NCBI GenBank assembly: GCA_040901795.1
Contig: JBBDYH010000121.1
Coordinates: 21,412 to 85,411 of the forward strand
Direction: 5' to 3'
Source: JBBDYH01 sp040901795
GTDB taxonomy: Bacteria > Planctomycetota > Planctomycetia > Pirellulales > JALHPA01
DNA: 64,000 nucleotides
This document shows, piece after piece, positions 16,234-24,840 of the stretch. A program made the translations under genes and the position numbers. The notes beneath the pieces are model-generated. The model did not search any database and was not told the DNA's origin. It saw only the letters and a program-made list of their open reading frames with translations. Position 1 is the first letter of the stretch. The number at the start of each line of letters is the position of its first letter.

Positions 16234-17385
16234 CTACTCCGTGAGAATAATTTGCAAGGTATAGGCGATTTCTTCGTAGATCTCTTTGAGGGTCTGGGCG
16301 TCGGGGGCGTGGAAGTGCTTTCCACGTCCCACTCGGGCCACCTCCTTCATCAGCGCTACGTCGGCGTTGGTACTGAATGTAATCGAGTGGACCTTGATGC
16401 CTGCATCGGCGGCACGCTGGGCTGCATCGACCGGGTTTGCGCCATCGGTCCAGTGGCCGTCGGTCATCACGATCATCGTCTTTTGAGCAAACTTCCTCGC
16501 CTGGTTACCCGCCAGTACTTTCACGGCTTCGTCGATTCCGGCGCCGATGTTCGTTCCGCCGGGAATCGGATTGCTGCTGAGCTCCGCCATCGCATCGCGC
16601 GCCAGGCTGTAGTTCAAACTGAGCGGAGAATCGGTGGTCGCCGCCTTGACGTTCATCTTGCAGGCGTCGTAATCGCTGGAAAAGCTCACAATCGAGAGGT
16701 GCTCGATGGGGCTGGTTGTCTCGATCGCAGTGATGAACGCCTCGACGGCATCGGCCGCCGCAGCCCAACGGCTGAGGGGCTGCGGCGGTTCGCAGTAGGC
16801 CTTTGGGTATTTGAATTTGCCAGGATAGCTCCACTCTTCTCCCGAAAGGTCCCAGGCCATCGAGCCGGAGCGGTCGAGCACCAGCGCCACGTCTTGATCG
16901 ATTTGCGAGGCCATGGCGACGTGGCGGGGCTCAAACGTTTGCTGGCCCAGCATTCCGCCCAGGAACAAACGCACCGGCCCGGCCACCGACCCGGCGGTGC
17001 GTTCGGCATTTACGCGAATCGCGTTATACGGCTCGCCGCCCGGGATGAAATTCCAGGCGCCGTTCGCTTGTTGCGTGGAATTGCCGATTTCGACATCCTC
17101 GGCGGCGAGGAGCATCGGCTCGCCGGCGACAATGTTTTCGGCCGCGATGTCGATCGCTTGCTGCACGGCCGCCTGGTCGTCCTGAGACATGGAAAGCTTG
17201 ATCGCGCCCGCTTTGGCTGCGGCGTCGGCCGCGGCGCGAAGTTGCGACCGCACAAGCTGCATGTAGGCGATATCAATGGAAAACACCAGCGCCACAATGA
17301 AGATCACTAGCGTCACGGCCACCAACACCAACATGGCGCCGGTGCGCTTCGAGCCTTTCGGCCGGAGATTTGTGCGCAGCAACAT
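16234..17385 (-). CDS. TadG-like VWA protein
   Basis: This is a 383-residue protein with an N-terminal TadG/Flp-type membrane segment (GAMLVLVAVTLVIFIVALVFSIDIAYMQ) and a helical region (RSQLRAAADAAAKAGAIK). A von Willebrand factor A domain follows from about 165, with the metal-site motif DRSGSMAWD at 171 and later GGTNIGAGIDEAVK and MTDGHWTDG. It probably sits on the outer face of the membrane as an adhesin-like or assembly component of a Tad-type structure. Flanked by two TadE-like genes in an apparent operon. Confidence 0.9.
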   Translation of the reverse strand: MLLRTNLRPKGSKRTGAMLVLVAVTLVIFIVALVFSIDIAYMQLVRSQLRAAADAAAKAGAIKLSMSQDDQAAVQQAIDIAAENIVAGEPMLLAAEDVEIGNSTQQANGAWNFIPGGEPYNAIRVNAERTAGSVAGPVRLFLGGMLGQQTFEPRHVAMASQIDQDVALVLDRSGSMAWDLSGEEWSYPGKFKYPKAYCEPPQPLSRWAAAADAVEAFITAIETTSPIEHLSIVSFSSDYDACKMNVKAATTDSPLSLNYSLARDAMAELSSNPIPGGTNIGAGIDEAVKVLAGNQARKFAQKTMIVMTDGHWTDGANPVDAAQRAADAGIKVHSITFSTNADVALMKEVARVGRGKHFHAPDAQTLKEIYEEIAYTLQIILTE

Positions 17386-17418
17386 TTGAGGGCCCTCTCT
17401 AACAATGGTCGCTTGGCG

Positions 17419-17835
17419 CTAATCCTTCACCATGCTGACCGACGTGGAAACGATTTGATCGTCAAAGAACCAATCCAGGCCGATTGAGTTGGCAGCCACC
17501 GGCGCCGTCACCGAAACGGTCACCAGCTCGCCCCGCGCCGCATTTTCAGGGTTGGCGGGCGTAAACACGATCGTCGACTGATCGATGGAACGGGCAGCCA
17601 AGATTTGCGAAGCGCGCTGCTCAGCGACTGGTTTCTTGCCATTGGCGCGAGTTACGACTTGCGCCGACTCGTAGGCGGCCACCGTGACGGCTTGTTTCAA
17701 GAAGATGAAGTTCGAGCCTTCGATCGCTCCGACCACAAGGATCAAGAGCACCGGCAGACAAACGGCCAGCTCCACTACGGCGACACCGCGGCGGTCCGCC
17801 CGGGGAAAACGCTTTGATCGAACCAAATCAATCAT
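17419..17835 (-). CDS. TadE-like pseudopilin-type protein
   Basis: This 138-residue protein has FPRADRRGVAVVELAVCLPVLLILVVGAIEGSNFIFLKQAV, a TadE prepilin-like segment with Glu five residues after the glycine processing site. Next comes a stalk helix (TVAAYESAQVVTRANGK) and a beta-rich tail. It is paralogous to the protein at 15751. The ATG is one base beyond the stop of the HAMP-type gene (TAACATG), so the two are almost certainly co-translated. Confidence 0.88.
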   Translation of the reverse strand: MIDLVRSKRFPRADRRGVAVVELAVCLPVLLILVVGAIEGSNFIFLKQAVTVAAYESAQVVTRANGKKPVAEQRASQILAARSIDQSTIVFTPANPENAARGELVTVSVTAPVAANSIGLDWFFDDQIVSTSVSMVKD

Positions 17836-17836
17836 G

Positions 17837-18304
17837 TTAGTCCGCGGTCTTCGCCGCGGCCGTTAACTCGTAAGGCTCGGCCGTCGCCGAGAATTCGTTC
17901 CGTTCGCACCTCTCCAGCACTTGCGCGCGGATGCCGTTGAAGTGTGCGCCTAGCTCGGTCCAGAAATCGCCGTCACGGAAGCGGAGCTCGCCCGGGTCTT
18001 TACCCACTGCGAGCTGCTCCATCATTCGCCGCAGCCGCAATACCGGCCCGGCGAAGCGATTGCTTAAACGGACCGTGTCCCACAGGAACGTCGGCAACAA
18101 CAACAGCAGGATGATAAAAGTCAAGCCATGGCGGCGGGGAAATAGCGAGAGTTGCTCTTCCGCGGAAGCGATCGGGTTTTGAAAGAACTGCACTGCGCCG
18201 AGAATCACCGCCAGCGTGACCACGAACACCAGCCAGTGGGTCAAGACGTTGCGGATCAATGCGCCTTGAACCGCCGAATCTACAAAGATGCGTTTGCGAG
18301 GCAT
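17837..18304 (-). CDS. two-span membrane protein with HAMP-like segment
   Basis: This 155-residue protein begins MPRKRIFVDSAVQGALIRN. It has transmembrane segments WLVFVVTLAVILGAVQFF and GLTFIILLLLLPTFLWDTV. A HAMP-type cytoplasmic linker follows (NRFAGPVLRLRRMMEQLAVG...), ending in FWTELGAHFNGIRAQVLERCE. No kinase, cyclase or receptor domain follows, so it is a free-standing HAMP module. The start at 18304 was chosen because the 32 codons upstream are basic and repeat-poor without a plausible signal. It is the first gene of the TadE-TadG-xseB-ispA-dxs operon; its role there is unknown. Confidence 0.8.
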   Translation of the reverse strand: MPRKRIFVDSAVQGALIRNVLTHWLVFVVTLAVILGAVQFFQNPIASAEEQLSLFPRRHGLTFIILLLLLPTFLWDTVRLSNRFAGPVLRLRRMMEQLAVGKDPGELRFRDGDFWTELGAHFNGIRAQVLERCERNEFSATAEPYELTAAAKTAD

Positions 18305-18498
18305 GACGACGCTCCCACGAACAGCCGGCGACATACAACGGGGCCGGCTGAGTATTAACGGAATACGGAGAACTTGCTTTAAAAGCCTAGCTCGCCGCAA
18401 TACCGCTTCGTGGGTGCAACTTTGAGAAACTCTTCACAAAGTCGTCGATACGAGACCGGTCGTGAGGATTGTACGACGGCCGAAGGTCTGCCCGGCGG

Positions 18499-19902
18499 CT
18501 ATCGATTCTGTCGCCCGGCGGAGTAATCAGGATTCGGCGTTGGCAGTTTGGCGCCGACCTGTTGCCGCCAGGCGGTAAGCCGGGCAGCCAGCGCTTCGGC
18601 AGTGGTGACCTCTTGGCGAGACAGATCAGTCTTCTCGCTGGGGTCGCTTTTCAGATTATAGAGCTCCGTGCGGCCGTCCTCGAAGAACTCGATGAGCTTC
18701 CAATCGCCGTCGCGGATTGCACCCGACGGTTTTCCGCCTTGGTTGCTGTAATGCGGATAGTGCCAATTGAGCGGTCGAAGTGGGAAGCCATCCTGTTGTT
18801 TAAAAAGAGGCATCAGGTTCTGGCCATCGGAGACATCATTTCCAACGGCGCCACTCGCTGCCAAGCATGTGGCATAAAGATCCATGCTGACCACGGGAGT
18901 CTCACACAAATTCCCGACCTTGACCACAGCCGGCCATCGCACGATCAGGGGCACGCGGAGACCCCCTTCGTAGAGGTGGCCCTTGCCGGCGCGCAACGGG
19001 GCATTCGACGTCGCTGGAGTGTGCGCGCCTTCCTTGACCGACAAGCCGCCGTTGTCGGAGGTAAAAACGACGATCGTGTTCTCGGTGAGTCCGAGCTCCG
19101 CGAGTTTTTTGGTGATGCGGCCGACGCTGTCGTCGACGCTTTCGACCATGGCGGCGTAGACGGCGTTGGTGTGGACCGCGTCGGGCTTGATGCGCTCTCG
19201 GTACCGCTCGGCAACCTCCGGTTTGGGCTGTAACGGGATGTGGACCGCATAGTGCGCGAGATACAAAAAGAACGGGCCGCGACGGTTTTCGTCGATGAAG
19301 CGAAGCGCCTCGTCCGCGAGCCGGTCGGTGAGGTATTCGTCTGGACCGAGCTTCAAAGTGGGCGTATTGAAGTTGAAATAACCGCCGGGCGGCGAGCCGG
19401 CCTGCGTGCCGCCGATGTTCACATCGAAACCGTTCTTCTCCGGCCCATGCTCCGCGCCGCCGAGATGCCATTTGCCGACGTGGGCCGTAGCATAGCCGCG
19501 CTCGCGCAGCGCCTCGGCCAACGTGATCGAGCTCTCCGGTAAGTGACTGTTCAATTGTGGACGGAGCAACTTCTGCGACGGCAGATCGCGACGGCCGGGC
19601 AACCAGTCGGTCATACCGAGGCGGGCCGGATGCTGGCCGGTAAGGATGCTCGCGCGCGTGGGTGAGCAGATGGGCGCCGCCGCGTACGCTTGGGTGAACT
19701 TCATTCCGCCACGGGCCAGCTCATCGATGTGGGGCGTCTGATAGAAGTCGCTCCCCGTGCAGCCGAGGTCGCGCCAGCCCATGTCGTCGATGAGAATCAG
19801 AACGATGTTTGGCGAGGTGGTTTGGGCTTCCGCGACGTGCGCCGTCATGACGACGGCGACGATAAGCGAAGTGAGAAGGGCGCGGATGATGAACGCTAGC
19901 AT
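18499..19902 (-). CDS. secreted arylsulfatase-type sulfatase
   Basis: This is a 467-residue exported sulfatase (signal peptide to about residue 26). The metal-binding NIVLILIDDMGWRDLGCTG and the maturation motif CSPTRAS at 79-85 place the formylglycine at Cys79. HVGKWHLGG, HYAVHIPL and TSDNGGLS are the other active-site blocks. Sulfatases of this S1 family remove sulfate from polysaccharides and are greatly expanded in planctomycetes. Oxidation of the cysteine would need a formylglycine-generating enzyme encoded elsewhere. Substrate specificity cannot be read. Confidence 0.94.
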   Translation of the reverse strand: MLAFIIRALLTSLIVAVVMTAHVAEAQTTSPNIVLILIDDMGWRDLGCTGSDFYQTPHIDELARGGMKFTQAYAAAPICSPTRASILTGQHPARLGMTDWLPGRRDLPSQKLLRPQLNSHLPESSITLAEALRERGYATAHVGKWHLGGAEHGPEKNGFDVNIGGTQAGSPPGGYFNFNTPTLKLGPDEYLTDRLADEALRFIDENRRGPFFLYLAHYAVHIPLQPKPEVAERYRERIKPDAVHTNAVYAAMVESVDDSVGRITKKLAELGLTENTIVVFTSDNGGLSVKEGAHTPATSNAPLRAGKGHLYEGGLRVPLIVRWPAVVKVGNLCETPVVSMDLYATCLAASGAVGNDVSDGQNLMPLFKQQDGFPLRPLNWHYPHYSNQGGKPSGAIRDGDWKLIEFFEDGRTELYNLKSDPSEKTDLSRQEVTTAEALAARLTAWRQQVGAKLPTPNPDYSAGRQNR

Positions 19903-19918
19903 CGGATTTTTCGAGGCG

Positions 19919-19966
19919 CGAGGCAGAGCCTCGTGACAGTGCGTTCCCAGGCAGAGCCTGGGAACG
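19919..19966. repeat. double hairpin repeat (GGCAGAGCCT family), copy 1
   Basis: Two hairpins stand side by side. CGAGGCAGAGCCTCG spans 19919-19933, and a 25-base perfect palindrome with core CCCAGGCAGAGCCTGGG spans 19942-19966. The second hairpin and its flanks (CAGTG before, AG after) recur exactly at 43149-43173. The element lies between the Gfo/Idh/MocA gene stop and the sulfatase start. Confidence 0.85.
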
Positions 19967-19984
19967 AGTCAAGGTTACGATACA

Positions 19985-21274
19985 TCAGATATCCCAACCT
20001 TTGCGGAACTCGCTGCGCAATAGCTCGTTGGCCTTGTCGTTGCCGACTGCTTTGAGGTTCTCGTGGTCCCAGTTGAATCCGCCGCCGGCGCGGTAGGCCA
20101 CGTTGCCCAAGAGCACCGTCTCGGCCATCGGACCGGAGTAGTCGAAGTTGCAGCTTGCCGGACCGCTTCCCTTGCAGGCGTTGAACCACTCGTTGTAAAA
20201 GCCCGGCGACTTGTAAAGCAACGAGTCGTCGGGCCTGGTGTCCTTGTGCTTCTCCTCGGGCAACAACTTATAAGCGTTAAAGCCGCACAACAACATCCCT
20301 TCGGTGCCGATGAACAGGTTGTTCATGTTCCGGCCGTCGAGCTTGTGCTGGCTCAGGATCGGCGGAGTGCCATGATACCAAATCAGCCAGACCGGCCCGC
20401 GCGTGTTGTCGGCCGGAAAACCGAAGGCTGCGGTCATCGTAGTGGGTGTCGTCTCCGGGTGCGGCGCGGGTCCCGTTGCTCTAACGCGAGTCGGGTACTT
20501 CAGGCCCAGCGCCCAGAAAGGAATATCGAGGATGTGGCAGCCCCAATTCCCAGTTTCACCAGTGCCGAAATCCCACCAGAACCGCCAGCCGTAAGGGCAG
20601 TAGGTTTCGTGATAGGGCCGCTCGGCGGCGGGGCCCAGCCAAAGATCCCAGTTCAAGTGCGGCGGCACGGGTTGCGCTTCGGTCGGAATCTTCGGCATGC
20701 CGCGATCGCCGCCGATCCACGCATGGCATTCCTTCACTGTGCCAATCGCTCCGGATTGGATCAGAGCCACGGCATTGCGGATGCCCTTGAGCGTGTGCCG
20801 CTGCACGCCGAGCTGGGTGGCGAGTTTTTTCTCGCGGGCCATGTCGGTGAGCGTGCGCGTTTCCCAGACCGAATGCGCCAGCGGCTTTTCCAGGTAGACG
20901 TGCTTGCCGCGCTCGAAGGCCCAATAGGTGGGATGGAAGTGCGTGTGGTCCGGAGTGCTGATCACGACCGCGTCGATCTGCTTCTCCAGATCATCAAACA
21001 TCTTGCGGAAGTCGGCGTACTTCTTGGCCTGTGGGAAGCTTTCAAAGGCCTTGCCGGCTCGCTTTTCGTCCACGTCGCAGAGGGCGACGATGTTCTGGCG
21101 GGCGACGGCTTTGAGGTTATCGCCGCCACGGCCGCCGACGCCGATCAACGCCAGGTTTAGCTTCTCGTTGGACGATTGAGCGCGCGCAGGGCGAACGTGG
21201 CTGCCGATCCAAAATCCGGCCGTTGCGGCTGCGGTGGTCTTTAAAAAGTCGCGTCTTTGTTGGGTGTGGGACAT
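19985..21274 (-). CDS. Tat-exported Gfo/Idh/MocA-family oxidoreductase
   Basis: This 429-residue protein has a twin-arginine signal (QQRRDFLKTTAAATAGFWIG) and an N-terminal Rossmann fold with LNLALIGVGGRGGDNLKAVA. It then has ISTPDHTHFHPTYWAFERGKHVYLEKPLAHSVWETR, where EKP is the conserved catalytic lysine motif. The C-terminal GFO_IDH_MocA domain has GTGETGNWGCHILDIPFWALGL and FGFPADNTRGPVWLIWYHG. Family members oxidise or reduce sugars using a bound NAD(P). The exported form is typical of planctomycetes and may act on 3-keto sugars. ATG at 21274 was preferred over GTG at 21283. Confidence 0.93.
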   Translation of the reverse strand: MSHTQQRRDFLKTTAAATAGFWIGSHVRPARAQSSNEKLNLALIGVGGRGGDNLKAVARQNIVALCDVDEKRAGKAFESFPQAKKYADFRKMFDDLEKQIDAVVISTPDHTHFHPTYWAFERGKHVYLEKPLAHSVWETRTLTDMAREKKLATQLGVQRHTLKGIRNAVALIQSGAIGTVKECHAWIGGDRGMPKIPTEAQPVPPHLNWDLWLGPAAERPYHETYCPYGWRFWWDFGTGETGNWGCHILDIPFWALGLKYPTRVRATGPAPHPETTPTTMTAAFGFPADNTRGPVWLIWYHGTPPILSQHKLDGRNMNNLFIGTEGMLLCGFNAYKLLPEEKHKDTRPDDSLLYKSPGFYNEWFNACKGSGPASCNFDYSGPMAETVLLGNVAYRAGGGFNWDHENLKAVGNDKANELLRSEFRKGWDI

Positions 21275-21300
21275 CAGAATCACCTCATGGGTTCGGCTTC

Positions 21301-21360
21301 GTTTAACCCGCAGCCGCAGGCGAGGCAGTCGCGGTCCTCGCCTGCGGCTGCGGGTTAAAC
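21301..21360. repeat. 60-bp perfect inverted repeat (25-bp arms, 10-base loop)
   Basis: Positions 21301-21325 and 21336-21360 are exact reverse complements (GTTTAACCCGCAGCCGCAGG and five more bases), with loop CAGTCGCGGT. It lies 10 bases after the stop of the molybdopterin-subunit gene on the minus strand and ahead of the oxidoreductase gene. This fits a strong terminator or a REP-type element. No T-run follows, so a simple intrinsic terminator is not assured. Confidence 0.88.
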
Positions 21361-21370
21361 AGTTGAAGTG

Positions 21371-23557
21371 CTAAGCAGGCGCAGGGAGTCGAATCGGCAT
21401 TTGGCGGATGCGGCGGCCGGTGGCATGGAAGACCGCATTGGCGATCGCCGGCGCGATGGCGATGATCGGCGTCTCACCCGCGCCAACCGACGGCAGGTCC
21501 GTCCGGTTGAGTAAGTGGATGTCCAACTCCGGCACGTCGTTGAACCGGGGGACCGAGTAACGCGCAAAGGCGGCGTTCTGGATCTTGCCGTTCTCAAACC
21601 TCATTTCTTCGCGCAGCGCCGGCCCAAGGCCCATCAGGATGCAGCCTTCGACTTGTGCCCGCAGGTTATCGGGGTTGAGGATCGCGCCGCACTCGTAGGC
21701 TTGCGTTACTTTTTGCACGCGGATGCGATTGGTATCCGGATCGATCGCCACCAGGGCACACGCGGCCGTGTAGGAACCTTTCTCCGTGCCGCAGGCGAGT
21801 CCGACGCCGACATTTGGCGCCTTTGCTTTGACGCGGGCGGGCCAATCGAACTTCACGGCCGCTTCTTCGAGCACTGCGCGAAGTCGTCCGCTCTCGAGGT
21901 GGGCCAAGCGGAACTCCAGCGGATCGCGGCCAGCCGCCTGGGCCAGCTCGTCCATGGCGCATTCGCGGGCGAACGTGTTTGCCGTGGAGGCCAGCGCGCG
22001 ATACGAGCCGTGCCGCAGGGGAGCGTCCGCCTGCAGGAACTGGCTGCGCGCCTTAGCGATGCGATAGGGCGTATCGATCGCCGAGCCGCCCGAGTTGATG
22101 TTGATGAAGTGCCAGCTCGTAATCGCGCCTTTGCCATCGAGACTTGCTTCGACCTCGATGACCGCGGCGGGGCGGAAGTAGGCCCAGGTAAACTCCTCTT
22201 CGCGCGTCCATTGGAGCGAGACCGGCCGTTTGGCCGCCTGAGCGAGGCGGGCCGCTTCGACGGCGGTTTCGCCGGTGTGCTTGCCGCCGAAGCCGCCGCC
22301 GAAATCGGGCACGATCACACGCACGCGGTCTTCGGGGATGCGAAAGGCCTGAGCGATTTCGCTGCGGACGCGGAAGGGGTTTTGCGTGGCGGTCCAAACG
22401 GTCAACTTGTCGCCTTCCCATTCGGACACGGCCGCGCGGGGCTCCAGGGGCGCGTGCTGCGCGTAGGCCACGGTGTAGGTTTGGCGAAGGGATTTCGCGG
22501 CGCTAGCTACATCGCTTGCGAATGGGTTCTCGGGGACTCCGCCGCGGGCGGTCTTTTTGAGGTGGTCGTACAGGTTGTCGCTTGATGGCTGCGCGGGAGC
22601 GTCATCCCATTCGGCGGTTTTGGCGATTGCGCCGAGCGCCTGTTCGGCGGCGAACGAGGTCTTCGCTACAACGCCGACGAACTGGCCGTCTCGAACCGCT
22701 TCGACGTCGGTCATCGACTTGGCGGGCGTCAGATCGATCGACAGGAGTTCCGACCCATAGGCGGGCGGCCGCAAGATTTTGCCGTAGAGCATCCCCTCAC
22801 GAACGACATCCGAGGGGTAGGCGTGGCGACCGGTCACCAGGTCGCGCCCGTTGGGCCGCGGCGCCGATTTGCCGAGGACCTTCCACTCGCGCAGCGGCGT
22901 CAGCGTGACATTGGCGGGTACGGTCTTTTGAAACTCGCCAGCGGCGCCTTCGGCCGAAGCCAAATCGCCGTACGATTGCTCGCGCCGGCTGGCGGCATGG
23001 ATGACCTTGCCGTCGCGAACTTCCACCTCGCCGGGTTGGGTTTCCCACTGTTGTGCCGCCAGTTGCACGAGCAGCTCGCGCGCTGCCGCGCACGCCTGGC
23101 GCACGGCAGGGACGGTGGAGGGAGTCGTGCGGCTGCCGGCGGTGGTGCCGTCGTTGGGGGTCAGGCCGGTGTCGGCCAGGATCACCGTGATCCGCTCGAC
23201 GGGCAGTCGCAGCTCTTCAGCGGCGGCCTGCGCGAGCTGAGCGCGCGCGCCTTGGCCGCACTCGACCTTGCCGGTGAGGAGCGTGATCGCGCCGTCTTTG
23301 GCCAGGTGGAGTCGTGCGGCGAGCGGTGTGGGACTGCCTCCTCGTCCGCCGCGTCCTCCTCGGCCACGCCCGCCGCGGCCGCGCGGTTGCTGCGCACTGG
23401 TGGACGGCGCGGCCACGGCGATCAGCAGACCGGCGCCGAGCAACTGCACCATCTGCCGCCGCGAGAGGTGGAAATCGAACGCGACACGATCGATTTGGTC
23501 TTCATCTTCGAGGATTTCGGCTTCGAGAATCGGGTCGAGTAGTTGATCGCTGGTCAT
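21371..23557 (-). CDS. xanthine-dehydrogenase-family molybdopterin subunit, exported (isoquinoline oxidoreductase beta type)
   Basis: This is a 728-residue molybdenum hydroxylase large subunit. An N-terminal Tat-like signal (SRRQMVQLLGAGLLIAVAA, 32-50) is followed by a glycine-arginine run (RGRGGRGRGGRGGRGG, 59-74). The family motif GGGFGGK lies at 420-426, and Glu695 in VGAGETP is the likely catalytic base. The long single chain with a Tat signal matches the IorB-like branch, which pairs with a small 2Fe-2S subunit and a cytochrome rather than a FAD subunit. The small-subunit gene ends two bases upstream. Substrate is unknown. ATG 23557 was chosen because upstream codons overlap the partner gene. 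Confidence 0.9.
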   Translation of the reverse strand: MTSDQLLDPILEAEILEDEDQIDRVAFDFHLSRRQMVQLLGAGLLIAVAAPSTSAQQPRGRGGRGRGGRGGRGGSPTPLAARLHLAKDGAITLLTGKVECGQGARAQLAQAAAEELRLPVERITVILADTGLTPNDGTTAGSRTTPSTVPAVRQACAAARELLVQLAAQQWETQPGEVEVRDGKVIHAASRREQSYGDLASAEGAAGEFQKTVPANVTLTPLREWKVLGKSAPRPNGRDLVTGRHAYPSDVVREGMLYGKILRPPAYGSELLSIDLTPAKSMTDVEAVRDGQFVGVVAKTSFAAEQALGAIAKTAEWDDAPAQPSSDNLYDHLKKTARGGVPENPFASDVASAAKSLRQTYTVAYAQHAPLEPRAAVSEWEGDKLTVWTATQNPFRVRSEIAQAFRIPEDRVRVIVPDFGGGFGGKHTGETAVEAARLAQAAKRPVSLQWTREEEFTWAYFRPAAVIEVEASLDGKGAITSWHFININSGGSAIDTPYRIAKARSQFLQADAPLRHGSYRALASTANTFARECAMDELAQAAGRDPLEFRLAHLESGRLRAVLEEAAVKFDWPARVKAKAPNVGVGLACGTEKGSYTAACALVAIDPDTNRIRVQKVTQAYECGAILNPDNLRAQVEGCILMGLGPALREEMRFENGKIQNAAFARYSVPRFNDVPELDIHLLNRTDLPSVGAGETPIIAIAPAIANAVFHATGRRIRQMPIRLPAPA

Positions 23558-23559
23558 GT

Positions 23560-24030
23560 CTAACTCCTTTCCCGCCCCGCGGCCCGCCGCACCGCCTTGG
23601 TGATGTTGGCGTACGAGCAGCAGCGGCAGATCTGGCGATTCATCCAGTCTTGGACTTCGGTGTCGCTGGCGTTGGGCCGCTCTTCGAGCAATGCCACGGC
23701 GCTCATGATCATGCCCGGCGTGCAGTAGCCGCATTGAAAGCCGCTTTCGGCCAGAAAGGCCTCTTGCACGGGGTGCAGCTTATCACCGTCGGCCAGGCCT
23801 TCGATGGTGCGGATTGTCTTACCCGCCACACCTGCGACCGCCATCCGGCAGGCATAGACGCGGCGGCCATCGACGAGCACGGTGCAGGCGCCGCATTGGC
23901 CTTCGCCGCAGCCGTATTTGGTGCCGGTGAGACGCAGATCTTCACGGAGCACATCCAGCAACGGCCGGCGCTCGTCGGTCGTTACAGAGTGCGCCTTGCC
24001 GTTGACGGTCAAGCGGATGGTTTGTTCCAT
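23560..24030 (-). CDS. 2Fe-2S subunit of molybdenum hydroxylase
   Basis: This 156-residue electron-transfer subunit has a plant-type 2Fe-2S site with C41, C46, C49 (CGEGQCGAC) and C61. A second site has C100xxC103 (CGYCTPG) and C135xC137 (CRCC). It passes electrons from the molybdenum cofactor in the large subunit to an external acceptor. It has no signal peptide of its own, so it probably crosses the membrane folded together with the Tat-bearing large subunit. No FAD subunit or cytochrome gene is adjacent, and the upstream 800 bases are non-coding. Confidence 0.95.
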   Translation of the reverse strand: MEQTIRLTVNGKAHSVTTDERRPLLDVLREDLRLTGTKYGCGEGQCGACTVLVDGRRVYACRMAVAGVAGKTIRTIEGLADGDKLHPVQEAFLAESGFQCGYCTPGMIMSAVALLEERPNASDTEVQDWMNRQICRCCSYANITKAVRRAAGRERS

Positions 24031-24840
24031 GGCATTGACGCCTGAGCTAGGGTGATCGGCTCGTGTCTGGAGTGCTTTTTAATCTGCCCGAGAGGGCGGT
24101 GCAACCAGGAGAGGGTTCGGGGTCCAGGGTTCAGCAGGGGACAGGGGACAAGGACGAAATGCCGAAGGTTGAAAGCTGCGCGGGCTGCGCGCGGGTCGTC
24201 GAGAATCAAAGCGATGATTGGTTGCGGCGGATTTTGGATACCAAGGACTCTTTGACATGGTGCCCCAAAAACACTTGATAGGGGGGTCGAAACTCCGGAA
24301 ATTGGTGGGTATTGACTGTTGCCCGTTGACGTTTGTAGTTCCACTGATTCGACTTGCGCATTTTCGAGTGGTGACGAATTATCGGAGTTGTTGGACTCGG
24401 GCGGGAGGTGGTTGCATTGGCAATCGCGACGGACGTGGACGTCCGTCGTACACAGGCGGGCGCGCAACGGGAGCGGGGCGCTTGCCAGAAGCTGCGAGCA
24501 CTTCCTGAGGGGCCGCGAGATGCAGTACCGAGGCACGAAGGCCTGTCAGCCTGAACTGGTCGGCCGAGAGCAGCGGCTACTATACACTATTTCATGTGTC
24601 AAGGGTTGAAGTGTGCCACGCGGCAAAGGAGAGGGGCAGAGGGGGAGAGACGGGAAACGCTTTTGAAGAGAAGGGGGCGAAGGAAACGAAGAGTTTCGGG
24701 GCCCCCCTGGTCGGAGTGCTTGCGCTGCTGCTCATTGCAGAGGGCAGATGCTGTCGGCCGTGACGAGCGATTTTGGGTCTATATCGTGCGGTGCGAGAAC
24801 GTGCCAAACTACGCGTTCATAAGGTGCACTCCCATGCCTG
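24031..24840. other. 810-bp intergenic region with repeats, no gene
   Basis: No frame here has convincing codon bias or a recognisable product. It holds GGGTTCGGGGTCCAGGGTTCAG at about 24113-24134, a member of the TGAACCC family followed by GGGGACA repeats. It also holds a short palindrome, ACGGACGTGGACGTCCGT, at 24429-24446, and a purine-rich stretch at 24615-24690. The right end precedes the 3' end of the secreted LEPR-type gene. The left end must contain the promoter of the molybdenum hydroxylase pair, which I could not define. Confidence 0.6.

Noticed and set aside
24009..24536. 175-codon minus-strand frame in the intergenic region
   Set aside because: Overlaps the 2Fe-2S gene start and two repeats; no domain and poor codon bias.
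24575..24605. TTGACA-TATAGT promoter on the minus strand
   Set aside because: The boxes are only about 12 bases apart and no gene start follows at a sensible distance.
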